From an uncultured Pseudomonadales bacterium (GTDB lineage Bacteria > Pseudomonadota > Gammaproteobacteria > Pseudomonadales > Azotimanducaceae), in the NCBI GenBank assembly GCA_951813515.1, contig OX638346.1, positions 2,659,617 through 2,723,616 on the forward strand: a DNA stretch of 64,000 nucleotides. Reading direction: 5' to 3'. The position numbers and the translations under genes were made by a program. Shown piece after piece: positions 1-9,730 of this stretch. Numbering within the stretch: the stretch's first letter is position 1; each line of letters opens with the position of its first letter. A model generated the notes under the pieces. The model did no database searches and was not told the DNA's origin. It saw only the letters and a list, made by a program, of their open reading frames with translations.

Positions 1-321
1 CGTGTAGGCGTTTTCCGCGGCCAGGAGCGGGTAGGGAGGTTGCGCATCGAAGACGAACGTTTCGGCAATGCGCGTTTGTGGACCCGTGCCCAGCCGGAAG
101 ACCAGTTCCGAGTCGAAACGGTATCCCCCGCCGAACATGCGTCCGAAGGAGCGGAAGTGGCCGATGTCGGTGCCGTGCAGGCTTACGCTGTACCACCGCT
201 CGGCCTGCAGCCGTTTGGCCGTCTGCTGGGTTGGATCGGGCGGGCCACCGAGCCACACGACCACGGCCAGGGCGGCAACGGTGGCCGCGACAAACCCCAG
301 GCGGTGGAGGACAGGGCGCAT
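1..321 (-). CDS. Partial membrane-anchored protein (N-terminal 107 residues)
   Basis: The gene starts with ATG at 321 and runs off the left edge of the window. A single hydrophobic segment (about residues 9-24) follows a short positively charged N-terminus, so a membrane anchor or signal peptide is likely. The stretch after it (residues 43-57, RWYSVSLHGTDIGHF) looks like the start of membrane-anchored proteins that carry a transglutaminase-like domain further on, but that domain is outside the window and the assignment is tentative. It is divergent from glnS and shares an intergenic region with a palindrome. Confidence 0.5.
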   Translation of the reverse strand, partial: MRPVLHRLGFVAATVAALAVVVWLGGPPDPTQQTAKRLQAERWYSVSLHGTDIGHFRSFGRMFGGGYRFDSELVFRLGTGPQTRIAETFVFDAQPPYPLLAAENAYT

Positions 322-361
322 GCGGGCGATTGTATACGCGCGCGGCGCACTCGGGCGCGGC

Positions 362-377
362 GCATTGTTTACAATGC
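362..377. promoter_or_regulatory. Palindrome in the divergent glnS promoter region
   Basis: GCATTGT-TT-ACAATGC is a perfect inverted repeat with 7-bp arms, 38 bp upstream of the glnS start and between two divergent genes. The position and symmetry fit an operator for a dimeric regulator; no specific regulator is recognised. Confidence 0.3.
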
Positions 378-415
378 CGCCGCAAACCGTGTAGCGACAG
401 AAAGGGACGGCTTCG

Positions 416-2053
<1,638 letters not shown>

Positions 2054-2059
2054 GGTTGC

Positions 2060-2132
2060 CTACGCGTATACCGCTGCCAGGTCTTCCCAGAAGTCCGTGT
2101 GGTCTTCGCGACGCAATCGGGATTGCGCGGAT
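2060..2132 (-). pseudogene. Relic of an aroA 3' end (last ~21 codons plus stop)
   Basis: These ~73 bp align with the last ~70 bp of the intact aroA at 2948-3020 on the same strand. In two frames they encode NPDCVAKT and then TDFWEDLAAVYA followed by TAG, against DPGCVAKTY and ADFWEDLAEVYA in the real gene. One base is missing between the two parts, so the copy is frameshifted and has no gene body. It lies only 2 bp past the stop of the methyltransferase gene, so the two aroA ends flank that gene as imperfect direct repeats. Confidence 0.85.
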
Positions 2133-2134
2133 GT

Positions 2135-2911
2135 TCAGGGGCACGCTGTCCACCCGATGCTGTACCCACATGAAATGTCTTGCGTAAATCTGCCGAAGTC
2201 GTCCGGTCCCAGGGCGCCGAGCACGGCCTTCTCAAACTTCTCCAGTTCATCGCCCAATGCAGACGGCGAAAACCGTGAGGTCGAATGCAGATGACCCAAA
2301 ATGCTGTCGCGCGTCCACGCATGCGAATCGATGAATTCCCTGTTCGCCACGCCATGGAAGCCAGCCTGGACAAGTCGTTGGGTGTCGTGAACCTTCCCTC
2401 GCGGTACGGCTGGAGCGTCGGTGGTCTTTCCCTCCATCCACGTCGATAAGGTGTCGCGCAGGGATTCCTGCCAGGGACGATCGCCATGCTGGATTCCGAA
2501 ACAACCCACCAGCGCCACGCATGCACCGTCCTTGAGCCAATGCCTGATGCGCTGCAACATCAAATCCTGGTCGAGTCTGTGGAATGCTTCTCCTATCGTC
2601 ACCAGGTCCACGGAATCCGGCGGGATCGAAACATGCTCCGCCTTGGCGTGGATCCATTTGACATTGTCGATGCCCATGCGCCGAGCTGTACGCTTTCCTT
2701 CTTCCAACATTTCCGGTTCGACGTCGACGGCAACAACTTCGTGAACCGTTGGTGCCAGGGCCAGCCCCAACCGTCCCGGACCGGTGGCCAGGTCCAGGAC
2801 ACGCGAGTCGCATCCCAGGTTCGCATCGACCTCGAGTTGCGCGATCAGGCGCTTGGGGTACGGGACGCGACAACGGCTGTAGTAGGCGGCCGCAGACCTG
2901 AAAGATGGCAA
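2135..2911 (-). CDS. Class I SAM-dependent methyltransferase
   Basis: A 258-residue soluble methyltransferase of unknown substrate. Motif I, VLDLATGPGRLGLAL (about residues 38-52), forms the S-adenosylmethionine-binding loop. The acidic motif II VDVEPEML follows near residue 62, and DSVDLVTIGEAFHRLD is the usual motif IV region of the methyltransferase 11/25 type. It lies 36 bp downstream of aroA on the same strand and is followed at once by a duplicated, broken aroA 3' end, so it appears to have been inserted at the aroA terminus. No catalytic role can be inferred from the neighbours. Confidence 0.8.
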   Translation of the reverse strand: MPSFRSAAAYYSRCRVPYPKRLIAQLEVDANLGCDSRVLDLATGPGRLGLALAPTVHEVVAVDVEPEMLEEGKRTARRMGIDNVKWIHAKAEHVSIPPDSVDLVTIGEAFHRLDQDLMLQRIRHWLKDGACVALVGCFGIQHGDRPWQESLRDTLSTWMEGKTTDAPAVPRGKVHDTQRLVQAGFHGVANREFIDSHAWTRDSILGHLHSTSRFSPSALGDELEKFEKAVLGALGPDDFGRFTQDISCGYSIGWTACP

Positions 2912-2947
2912 TGGAAGCTCCTGCGTGCTCGATGCCCTTGGTGCGGG

Positions 2948-4225
2948 CTACGCGTACACCTCCGCAAGGTCTTCCCAGAAGTCCGCGTAGGTCTTCGCGA
3001 CGCAACCGGGGTCGAGGATGGCGCAGCCGCCGACCTGGCTCGCGAAGACGGCGAGCGACATGGCCATCCTGTGATCGTCGTAGGTCTCGAATTGCGCCGG
3101 GCGGGGCGCTGGTGCGGGCTGAATGCAGATCCAGTCGGGCCCTTCTTCGACATCCACCCCGGCCTTTCGGAGTTCGCGCGCGGGACAGGCGATACGGTCG
3201 CACTCCTTGTGCCGCAATGTCCCGAGGCCCGTGATCTGCGTGGGCCCGGGGAGGAAGGGGGCCATCGCCATGAGCGTGGGGGCTGCATCCGGCATGTCCT
3301 CCATGTCCACGCGTCTGATCGCCTGCAATTCGGCCGGGCCTTCGATGCAAACGGTGTCGTCGCGGACCTCTACGTCGGCGCCGAGCCTGCGGCAAAGATC
3401 GAAGAACGCGAAATCGCCCTGGATCGTCGCCGCGCCCAGGTTGGCGAACCGAACCGACGAGGCATGCAACGTCGCCGCGGCGGCGAAATACGTTGCCGCA
3501 GAGGCGTCGCCTTCGATCGACACCCGGCCTCCCCGGTACGGTGAGGGGTCGATGTGAATCGCATCACTGCCCGAGACCCGAACTGGCACGCCTCTCCTCG
3601 CCATTTCCACCCGAGTGATCTCGACATAGGAGGCGGAGACCGGCGCGTCCTTCGGCCGCAGGGTCAGCCCGTTCGGCAGACGCGGGGCGATCAGCATCAA
3701 CCCCGACAGGTACTGGCTGGAAACGCGGGTGCCGACCTCCACTTCGCTCGCCCACTCGTCGGGCCCGGAGACGGCAATGGGCAGGTGCCCGTCCTCGTCC
3801 GCGGCCAGCGCTTCGCAGCCGAGTTGCCGCAACGCCTCGATCATGTCGCGATTGGGCCGGGCGCGAAGCGAGGGCCCTCCGTCGATGTGCGTCACGTCGC
3901 GACGCAATGCGGCGACCGCCAGCAGAAATCGCAGCGACACGCCGCTCAAGCCCACATCGATGTGGACGTCCCCGGAGGCGAGGGTTGCTGGTGGGTCCAC
4001 GACCAAGCGCGAGCGACCGCCGGCCTCGACGCGGACGCCCAACCGCGACAGCGAGCGGACCATCGCGTCGATGTCGTCGCATCGGGGGATGCCGACGAGC
4101 TCCGTGCGGCCGGACGCGAGCGCCGACATGACGAGGTGACGCAGCGCGATGGACTTGCTGCCGGGAAGCGTCAGTTCGATGTCGAACGGCTTCGTAATCT
4201 GTCCGATTTCCTGCTGTCCGTGCAT
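2948..4225 (-). CDS. aroA: 3-phosphoshikimate 1-carboxyvinyltransferase (EPSP synthase)
   Basis: Sixth step of the shikimate pathway: shikimate-3-phosphate plus PEP gives EPSP. The 425 residues match the family length. Visible motifs are PGSKS at 21-25 with R29, RARPNRDMIEALRQLG, SSQYLSGLML, EGDASAATYF, DMPDAAPT with the catalytic Asp, LRHKECDRI with the catalytic Glu, and TYDDHRMAM. The PEP-site loop that reads GNAGTAMRP in E. coli is GLSGVSLRF here: the key glycine and arginine remain but the threonine after the glycine is valine. The gene is divergent from the acyl-CoA dehydrogenase downstream of it in coordinates. Confidence 0.93.
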   Translation of the reverse strand: MHGQQEIGQITKPFDIELTLPGSKSIALRHLVMSALASGRTELVGIPRCDDIDAMVRSLSRLGVRVEAGGRSRLVVDPPATLASGDVHIDVGLSGVSLRFLLAVAALRRDVTHIDGGPSLRARPNRDMIEALRQLGCEALAADEDGHLPIAVSGPDEWASEVEVGTRVSSQYLSGLMLIAPRLPNGLTLRPKDAPVSASYVEITRVEMARRGVPVRVSGSDAIHIDPSPYRGGRVSIEGDASAATYFAAAATLHASSVRFANLGAATIQGDFAFFDLCRRLGADVEVRDDTVCIEGPAELQAIRRVDMEDMPDAAPTLMAMAPFLPGPTQITGLGTLRHKECDRIACPARELRKAGVDVEEGPDWICIQPAPAPRPAQFETYDDHRMAMSLAVFASQVGGCAILDPGCVAKTYADFWEDLAEVYA

Positions 4226-4285
4226 GCATCAAGTATCGCATCCGGCGGTAGAATGGTGAATCCACTCCAATCACGAGGACAAGCC

Positions 4286-5551
4286 ATGGCCGAAGCCGCG
4301 ACGGCGGACGTAGACGCCGATCTGAACAACCTGACGATGAGCGAAGAGGCGCAGCCCTTGCTGGACGCCGTAAGACAGTTCATCGAGGAGGAAGTCAACC
4401 CACAGGCGCCGGCCTATTTCGAAGCCGCCGGCGAACACGGAGACCGCTGGAGCCTTTCTCCGCGCCAGGAGCAGGTACTGGGTGGCTTGAAGCGGGAGGC
4501 GAAGTCCCGCGGGTTGTGGAACTTTTTCCTGCCCGACTCGGAGACCGGCGAAGGGCTCAAGAACCTCGACTATGCGTACATCGCGGCGGAACTCGGCAAG
4601 AGTCCGCTTTCCTCGGAAAGCCTGAACTGCAGCGCGCCGGATACCGGCAACATGGAAGTGCTCGAGCGCTATGCCACGCCGGAGCAGAAGGAGAAGTGGC
4701 TGAAACCGCTGCTCGCCGGCGAGATCCGGTCCTGTTTCGGCATGACGGAGCCGAACCTGGCGTCATCGGATGCGAAGAACATCGGCACGCGCGCGCGCCT
4801 GGAAGGAGACGAATGGGTCATCGACGGCGAGAAGTACTACATCTCCGGCGCGGGAGACAAGCGTTGCAAGATCATGATCTGCATGGTCAAGACCAGCCCG
4901 GATGCGGCGCCGCACCGGCAGCAGTCCCAGATTCTCGTGCCGATGGACACTCCGGGCGTCAACGTCATCGAACCCATGACGGTCTTTGGCCACGACGACG
5001 CGCCCCACGGCCACATGCACATCATGCTGGAGGACGTCCGCGTGCCGAAGGAGAACTGCCTCTTGGGCGAAGGCCGGGGTTTCGAGATATCCCAGGCCCG
5101 CCTGGGCCCGGGTCGGATCCATCACTGCATGCGCTCCATCGGCCAGGCGGAACGGGCGCTCGACCTGCTCGTGCGCCGCGGCATCTCGCGGGAGGCGTTC
5201 GGCCGGCCGATACTCCAGTTGGGCAAGAACATCGAACTCGTGTCCCGCGCCCGCATCGAGATCGAGGCGATGCGTCTCATGGTTCTCAAGGCCGCGAAGG
5301 CGATGGACGTGCTGGGCAATCGCGAGGCGCGGGTGTGGGTGCACATGGTGAAGGCCATGGTGCCGGAGCGGGTGTGCCAGATCATCGACCAGGCAATCCA
5401 GCTGCACGGCGCCACGGGCGTTTCTCAATGGACGCCGCTCGCGGGCATGTACACGGGACAGCGGACCTTGAGGATCGCGGACGGTCCGGACGAAGTGCAT
5501 CACCTCGTGGTCGGCCGCGCGGAAATGCACAAGTACCAGGGTACCGCCTGA
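4286..5551 (+). CDS. Acyl-CoA dehydrogenase family protein
   Basis: FAD-dependent alpha,beta-dehydrogenation of an acyl-CoA. The 421 residues cover the N-terminal helical domain, the FAD-contacting strand CFGMTEPNLASSD, the middle beta domain with VIDGEKYYISGAGD, and the C-terminal helical domain ending in IQLHGATGVSQWTPLA and RIADGPDEVHH. This pattern is closest to the ACAD10/11-like branch used for long or hydroxylated acyl chains. The start is ATG 4286, preceded by GAGGA with a 6-nt spacer; the frame is open much further upstream, but that part is antisense to aroA. Confidence 0.9.
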   Translation: MAEAATADVDADLNNLTMSEEAQPLLDAVRQFIEEEVNPQAPAYFEAAGEHGDRWSLSPRQEQVLGGLKREAKSRGLWNFFLPDSETGEGLKNLDYAYIAAELGKSPLSSESLNCSAPDTGNMEVLERYATPEQKEKWLKPLLAGEIRSCFGMTEPNLASSDAKNIGTRARLEGDEWVIDGEKYYISGAGDKRCKIMICMVKTSPDAAPHRQQSQILVPMDTPGVNVIEPMTVFGHDDAPHGHMHIMLEDVRVPKENCLLGEGRGFEISQARLGPGRIHHCMRSIGQAERALDLLVRRGISREAFGRPILQLGKNIELVSRARIEIEAMRLMVLKAAKAMDVLGNREARVWVHMVKAMVPERVCQIIDQAIQLHGATGVSQWTPLAGMYTGQRTLRIADGPDEVHHLVVGRAEMHKYQGTA

Positions 5552-5588
5552 GGCGGCATTGCAGCGATGCTTGCGGAGTTTTGCGTCC

Positions 5589-5664
5589 TGGTGGAGCCGG
5601 GGGGGTTCGAACCCCCGACCTCGACATTGCGAACGTCGCGCTCTCCCAACTGAGCTACGGCCCC
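5589..5664 (-). tRNA. tRNA-Ala (anticodon CGC)
   Basis: A full cloverleaf of 76 nt: acceptor GGGGCCG/CGGCTCC, D arm GCTC..GAGC, anticodon stem CGACG/TGTCG with loop TTCGCAA, and T arm GGGGG-TTCGAAC-CCCCC. The anticodon is at 5629-5631. The G3:U70 wobble pair, the identity element for alanine, is present. Discriminator A73 is followed by an encoded CCA (5589-5591). Confidence 0.96.
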
Positions 5665-5746
5665 AGGTTGGACGGAAAGTGTTGAGGATGCGCGATTTTG
5701 CCGGAATGCCGCTCGAGAATCCAACACGGCGGGGGCGGCGCGGGAG

Positions 5747-6169
5747 ATGACGAAAGGAATCACTTTCGGCGCCTTCGACCTCTTTCACGCAGGCCACGTG
5801 ATGATGATGCGGGAGGCAAGGACCGTCTGCGACCACTTGATCGTCGGCCTGCAGAGCGACCCCTCCATCGACCGGCCGCAGAAGAACACGCCGGTGCAGA
5901 GCATCGTCGAACGCCACATACAGGTCGCCGCGTGCCGCTACGTCGACGAGATCATCGTCTACAGCACCGAGGCGCAACTGCTCGACATCCTCGAACACGT
6001 CGACTGGGACGTGCGGATACTCGGCGAGGAATACCGGGACAGGGAGTTCACTGGACGCGAGGAAACGTTGAGCCGCTGCTACTTCAACCAGCGCCCGCAC
6101 GCGTTCTCGAGCACGGAACTGCGAGACCGCGTCGCGGCCCAGTCGGCGGATAGCAAAGCTGGGGGATAG
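5747..6169 (+). CDS. Adenylyl/cytidylyltransferase family protein (glycerol-3-phosphate cytidylyltransferase-like)
   Basis: A 140-residue single-domain nucleotidyltransferase of the TagD type, which transfers a nucleotide from CTP to a small phosphorylated alcohol. The N-terminus has the GAFDLFHAGH signature (residues 8-17) holding the HxGH triphosphate-binding motif, and residues 127-131 (SSTELR) resemble the ISSTxIR motif that closes the active site. The substrate cannot be told from the sequence; glycerol-3-phosphate is the family default. It stands alone, downstream of the tRNA, with an accessory region after it. Confidence 0.8.
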   Translation: MTKGITFGAFDLFHAGHVMMMREARTVCDHLIVGLQSDPSIDRPQKNTPVQSIVERHIQVAACRYVDEIIVYSTEAQLLDILEHVDWDVRILGEEYRDREFTGREETLSRCYFNQRPHAFSSTELRDRVAAQSADSKAGG

Positions 6170-6263
6170 CGTCCGGGCGGGGAGTATGGGCCACACCTTG
6201 ATCTGATTGGAACCGTTCTCGTGCGGAGGCTAGGGACCTCTGCCGTAGAACGGCATGCGAGTG

Positions 6264-6347
6264 CCGATCAAGGCGCGGGATCGTAGGTGGGCTTGGGCGG
6301 GGGTGGAACACGGCGCGCCCGAAGGGCCGACGCGTTGCATGGCGCTA
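6264..6347 (-). repeat. Diverged copy of a dispersed intergenic repeat
   Basis: Read on the minus strand, this begins TAGCGCCATG and contains CACCCCCGCCCAAGCCCACC (revcomp of 6285-6304), the same frame of sequence as the two exact 93-bp copies at 59337-59429 and 59445-59537. Between these anchors the bases differ, yet both versions can fold a short hairpin at the same place (GCCC-TTC-GGGC here). The remaining 6170-6263 shows no gene. Confidence 0.75.
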
Positions 6348-6355
6348 GTGTCTCG

Positions 6356-6582
6356 TCACGCATCCAATGTCGGATAGAGACGCTTCAGTTGACACGGGCG
6401 TCGTCGCTGGTGAACTGCCAGTTCACCATGGCCTCCAAGCGGTCCCGGCGGTCCTGCCAAGCGACGACCTCGAAGCGCGGACGTCGACGCGGTCGATGCC
6501 TGTTCAAGCGCTGGCGGATCATGCCGTTGAGTTCGACCTCGGAGGGTTCAGCCAGCTCCCGTGTTTTGGGGCATGGACGATC
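6356..6582 (-). pseudogene. IS630-family transposase C-terminal relic
   Basis: Minus-strand translation gives EVELNGMIRQRLNRH, EVVAWQDRRDRLEAMVNWQF and TSDDARVN, the conserved C-terminal end of IS630-type transposases. The frame then breaks: with one base added after VN the sequence continues as LKRLYPTLDA and stops at TGA (6356-6358), exactly the usual family ending. The catalytic N-terminal two-thirds are absent, and the part upstream of about 6582 no longer resembles a transposase. It is a dead remnant between the cytidylyltransferase-like gene and the HNH gene. Confidence 0.75.
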
Positions 6583-6664
6583 TCGAAGCGATTCCACACT
6601 GGATGCGTCGGTTCTGGCAATGGCGGCAGGATTGCAGATCCAGTCCTCCTCCGCATCGGGTGAT

Positions 6665-6682
6665 TTGGATAACATTATCCAA
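6665..6682. promoter_or_regulatory. Inverted repeat in an AT-rich region upstream of the HNH gene
   Basis: TTGGATAA-CA-TTATCCAA is a perfect 8-bp-arm palindrome. It starts a conspicuously AT-rich stretch (6665-6745) in otherwise GC-rich DNA, ending at the HNH start at 6759. It could be an operator or the outer part of a former mobile element; no promoter boxes stand out clearly. Confidence 0.35.
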
Positions 6683-6758
6683 TAAAAACAATGCTAAATA
6701 GTTCACATACTAGTAATATATCCAGTATTGTAATCCTATGCATCAAAGGCCCTGAAGC

Positions 6759-8597
6759 ATGTCCGTCCCGACCGAAGAAGTCGTCCGACATCTCGACTTC
6801 GCCCCCGAACCCGCCGCCGATCCCCTCATCTCCGAAACAGATTCCGACCACCTCGACTTCATTCCCGACGATCCCGCCGAGCTGCGCCGCGCCGTCACCC
6901 GCATGGCGGCCCACATCAACCTCGCCGACTGGCGCTTCGTCAAGCTCATCGCCGCCATGGACCGCACCGGGGGATGGCGCGAGGGCGGCTACTGCAATCT
7001 CGGCAACTGGCTCGACCACCGCTGCGGCCTGGGGCCCTGCGCCTCGCGGGAGCGCATCCGCATCGGCCGGGCGCTTGAGAGGCTGCCCTGCATCGACGCC
7101 GCGTTCCGGGACGGCGCGATCAGCTATTCCAAGGTGCGGGCCATCACCCGGGTGGCGACGCCGCACACCGAGGCGATGCTGCTGGCGATCGCCGAGGGGA
7201 GCAGCGCGGCGCGGCTCGAGAGCCTGGTCCGGACCTACGAGCGGGTCGGGGGAAGCGTACGCGGGCGCGCCAGCAGCGAGCAGCGGCGGGGCCTGAGCTG
7301 GTACTACGAGGACGGCATGCTGATCATGACGGCGGCGGTGCCGGCGGAGCGCGGCGCGCTGGTGATCGAGGCGCTGCGGCAGGTCATCGACGGCAGGAAG
7401 GACGAGGAGGAGGCGCGCTGCGCGTCCCTGCTGGGGGTCACCTATCCCGGGGAGACTGCCGAACCTGCGGCGGACGGGGAATCCGACGGGGTGCCGGCGG
7501 AAGGCGCTGGCGGGATTGACGGCGAAGCGGTGCCCGCGCAGGCCGAATGGACGGCGGTCGATGTTTCCGCGGAAACGCCGGCCGATCTTGCGGGCGGGCA
7601 CAATGGCGAGGTGGTCTCCCGGCCGGTTGCAAGCGCCGCTGTGTCCGATCCGGATGCCGCCATAGGCGTTTCCGCGGAAACTCCGGCTGATCATACGGGC
7701 GAGGACAGCGGCGAGGTGGTCTTCGCGCGGGCTGCAAGTACCACTGTCACCGACATGGATGTCTTCGGAGATGTTTCCGCGGAAACGGACGATCTTCCGG
7801 ACTGGCTGACATTCGAGCTTTCAAGCAGGGAACAGCGCTTCGCCGACGCGCTGGTGGACATGGCCGAGCACTGCCTGGCGACGCCTGCGGGGCACTGGAG
7901 GCGGCGCCGCACAGGCCGGCGCTACGAGGTGGTGCTGACCATCGACCGCAACGAGCTGGCCGCGAAGCGGTCGGCGGGCGGCGCGCGCTACCACGTCGAG
8001 CCCGACTGGGGCATCGACGAGGAGGACGCCCGCCAGATCGCCTGCGATGCCGACCTCACGGAGTTCATCGAGGACGCGAGGGGCAATTTGCTCAACTACG
8101 AGCGCCGGCGGCGGATCGTGCCGGCGCGGCTGCTGCGGGCACTGAAGCTGCGCGACAAGAACCGCTGCCGCTTCCCGGGCTGCGCGCACCAGCGCTATGT
8201 CGAGGCGCATCATGTAAAGCACTGGATCGACGGCGGGGAGACCTGCCTCGAGAACCTCGTGCTGCTGTGCGGCGCGCATCACCGGCTGCTGCACCACGGC
8301 GCTTACCACATCGAGATCGAGGACGGTGACGTCGTCTTTGTTGGCCGGAACGGCGAAGTGATCGCGCCGGCGCTGAACCCGCAGTTTCCGGGTGTTTCCG
8401 CGGAAGTCCCGCTAGCACCCATCGGAACAGATATCCTCGATCAATCGTCGGCGGGGCGGGACCGCAGACCCTCCGTGCTCAAGACGCATTCCGAACGGGA
8501 GATCATCGACATGCTGCACTTCCGCGAAGATTGGGGCCGGAAGAAAAACTCAAGGTTCAGGAAGGAACTTCTGAAACTCGCCCGGGGAACGATCTAG
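6759..8597 (+). CDS. DUF222/HNH endonuclease domain protein
   Basis: A 612-residue protein. Residues about 35-235 form a helical DUF222-like domain as in the 13E12 repeat family. Residues about 250-355 are a low-complexity linker of three VSAET-type repeats with a 35-residue period. The C-terminus has an HNH nuclease motif near 470-515: CRFPGCAHQRYVEAHHVKHW, then ENLVLLCGAHHRLLHH, with zinc-type cysteines and the HH/N/H triad. Such proteins are usually multicopy and their biological role is unsettled; DNA cleavage is inferred from the motif only. It lies in an accessory patch with a transposase relic and AT-rich upstream DNA. Confidence 0.85.
   Translation: MSVPTEEVVRHLDFAPEPAADPLISETDSDHLDFIPDDPAELRRAVTRMAAHINLADWRFVKLIAAMDRTGGWREGGYCNLGNWLDHRCGLGPCASRERIRIGRALERLPCIDAAFRDGAISYSKVRAITRVATPHTEAMLLAIAEGSSAARLESLVRTYERVGGSVRGRASSEQRRGLSWYYEDGMLIMTAAVPAERGALVIEALRQVIDGRKDEEEARCASLLGVTYPGETAEPAADGESDGVPAEGAGGIDGEAVPAQAEWTAVDVSAETPADLAGGHNGEVVSRPVASAAVSDPDAAIGVSAETPADHTGEDSGEVVFARAASTTVTDMDVFGDVSAETDDLPDWLTFELSSREQRFADALVDMAEHCLATPAGHWRRRRTGRRYEVVLTIDRNELAAKRSAGGARYHVEPDWGIDEEDARQIACDADLTEFIEDARGNLLNYERRRRIVPARLLRALKLRDKNRCRFPGCAHQRYVEAHHVKHWIDGGETCLENLVLLCGAHHRLLHHGAYHIEIEDGDVVFVGRNGEVIAPALNPQFPGVSAEVPLAPIGTDILDQSSAGRDRRPSVLKTHSEREIIDMLHFREDWGRKKNSRFRKELLKLARGTI
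7563..7786 (+). repeat. In-gene 105-bp tandem repeat carrying a perfect palindrome
   Basis: The 14-bp palindrome GTTTCCGCGGAAAC occurs at 7563, 7668 and 7773, exactly 105 bp apart, each encoding VSAET within the HNH protein linker. The DNA between copies is related (GCCGGCCGATC against TCCGGCTGATC; GCGAGGTGGTCT in both). A fourth, one-mismatch copy is at 8394-8407, near the 3' end of the same gene. The palindrome itself is better conserved than the surrounding repeat. Confidence 0.85.
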
Positions 8598-8722
8598 TGT
8601 CGTGCCGATCACCAGCCTTTGGCTCGCCCTCACGTCATCGGCGCAGCGCGTTCTCTCCGAGATGATAGATCACTTACGATATGGTGGAGCGTACGGACGC
8701 GAAACGAGACCAGCAGGATGAC

Positions 8723-9700
8723 ATGACCGCATCCATCGAAAGCACCGACCTGCGGGTCGAACGGCTGCTCGATGCGCCGATCATCGACGCCTCCACCGAC
8801 GCCAGTATCGGCACGAATATCCAGGGACCGTCGCTCATTCGCGCGCCGGACTGGCTGGAATCGCCCCTGGGCCGGTACTACCTCTACTTCGCCGACCACA
8901 AGGGCAGCTATATTCGACTCGCATACGCCGATGCGCTGACGGGGCCCTGGAGCGTGTACCCGCCGGGCAGCCTGCAACTTCACGAATCGCACTTCGCCAC
9001 CGCGCCTCCAGAGGTGCCCCCGGCGATGCGCCGCCAATTGATTGCGAGGACGCCTGGGGGCCTGGATCCGCTGCGCGAAGCGACCACGCCACACATCGCA
9101 TCGCCCGACGTGCATGTCGACGACGATGCGAGGTCGATCGTGATGTATTTCCACGGCCTTGAAGGTCCGGGATACCAGGTCAGCCGCGTCGCGACGTCGC
9201 GCGACGGGACCCGCTTCGCAGCGCGACCGGAGGTGCTCGGCCGGTCGTACATGCGCGTCTTCCAGCATGACGGCATGACGTATGCGATGGCGATGCCGGG
9301 CAGGTTCTACCGCTCCCGGGATGGATTCACCGGCTTCGAGGAGGGTCCGCTGCTGTTCAATTCCGACATGCGCCACGCCGCCCTGCTGAAGCGGGGGAAC
9401 GCGCTGTACGTATTCTGGACGCAGGTCGGAGACGCGCCGGAACGGATCCTGTTGAGTTTCGTGCGCCTGGCGGGAGACTGGACGGGCTGGAAGGAGACCG
9501 AAAGCAGGGAACTACTGCGGCCGGAGCGCTCCTGGGAGGGCGCCGAGGCGCCGGTCGAACCGTCTTTGCGGGGTCCCGTCTACGGTTCGGTCAACCAGCT
9601 TCGCGATCCCGCGGTATACGTCGAGGGAGACCGCTTGTTCCTGTTGTACGCCGTGGCGGGGGAGTCGGGTATCGCGTTGGCGGAAGTCTTCATCGGGTAG
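8723..9700 (+). CDS. Beta-propeller glycoside hydrolase-like protein
   Basis: A 325-residue soluble protein with repeated propeller-blade strands of the GH32/43/68-like fold: YYLYFADHKGSYIRLAYADA, GPWSVYPPG, SPDVHVDDDARSIVMYFHG and RDPAVYVEGDRLFLLYAVAG each place an aromatic-rich strand after a DP/DV turn. I could not identify the acidic catalytic set with confidence, so sugar cleavage is inference. The start is set at ATG 8723 because AGGA precedes it by 4 nt; an in-frame ATG at 8681 lacks a ribosome site. No signal peptide is seen. It is not clearly co-transcribed with a neighbour. Confidence 0.65.
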   Translation: MTASIESTDLRVERLLDAPIIDASTDASIGTNIQGPSLIRAPDWLESPLGRYYLYFADHKGSYIRLAYADALTGPWSVYPPGSLQLHESHFATAPPEVPPAMRRQLIARTPGGLDPLREATTPHIASPDVHVDDDARSIVMYFHGLEGPGYQVSRVATSRDGTRFAARPEVLGRSYMRVFQHDGMTYAMAMPGRFYRSRDGFTGFEEGPLLFNSDMRHAALLKRGNALYVFWTQVGDAPERILLSFVRLAGDWTGWKETESRELLRPERSWEGAEAPVEPSLRGPVYGSVNQLRDPAVYVEGDRLFLLYAVAGESGIALAEVFIG

Positions 9701-9730
9701 CCGGCCCGCCGGGGACCGCGAGCGCGAAGA

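Noticed and set aside
3554..4285. A 244-codon N-terminal extension of the acyl-CoA dehydrogenase
   Set aside because: This open frame is antisense to aroA and has no similarity to the dehydrogenase family. ATG 4286 has a proper ribosome site and fits the family start.
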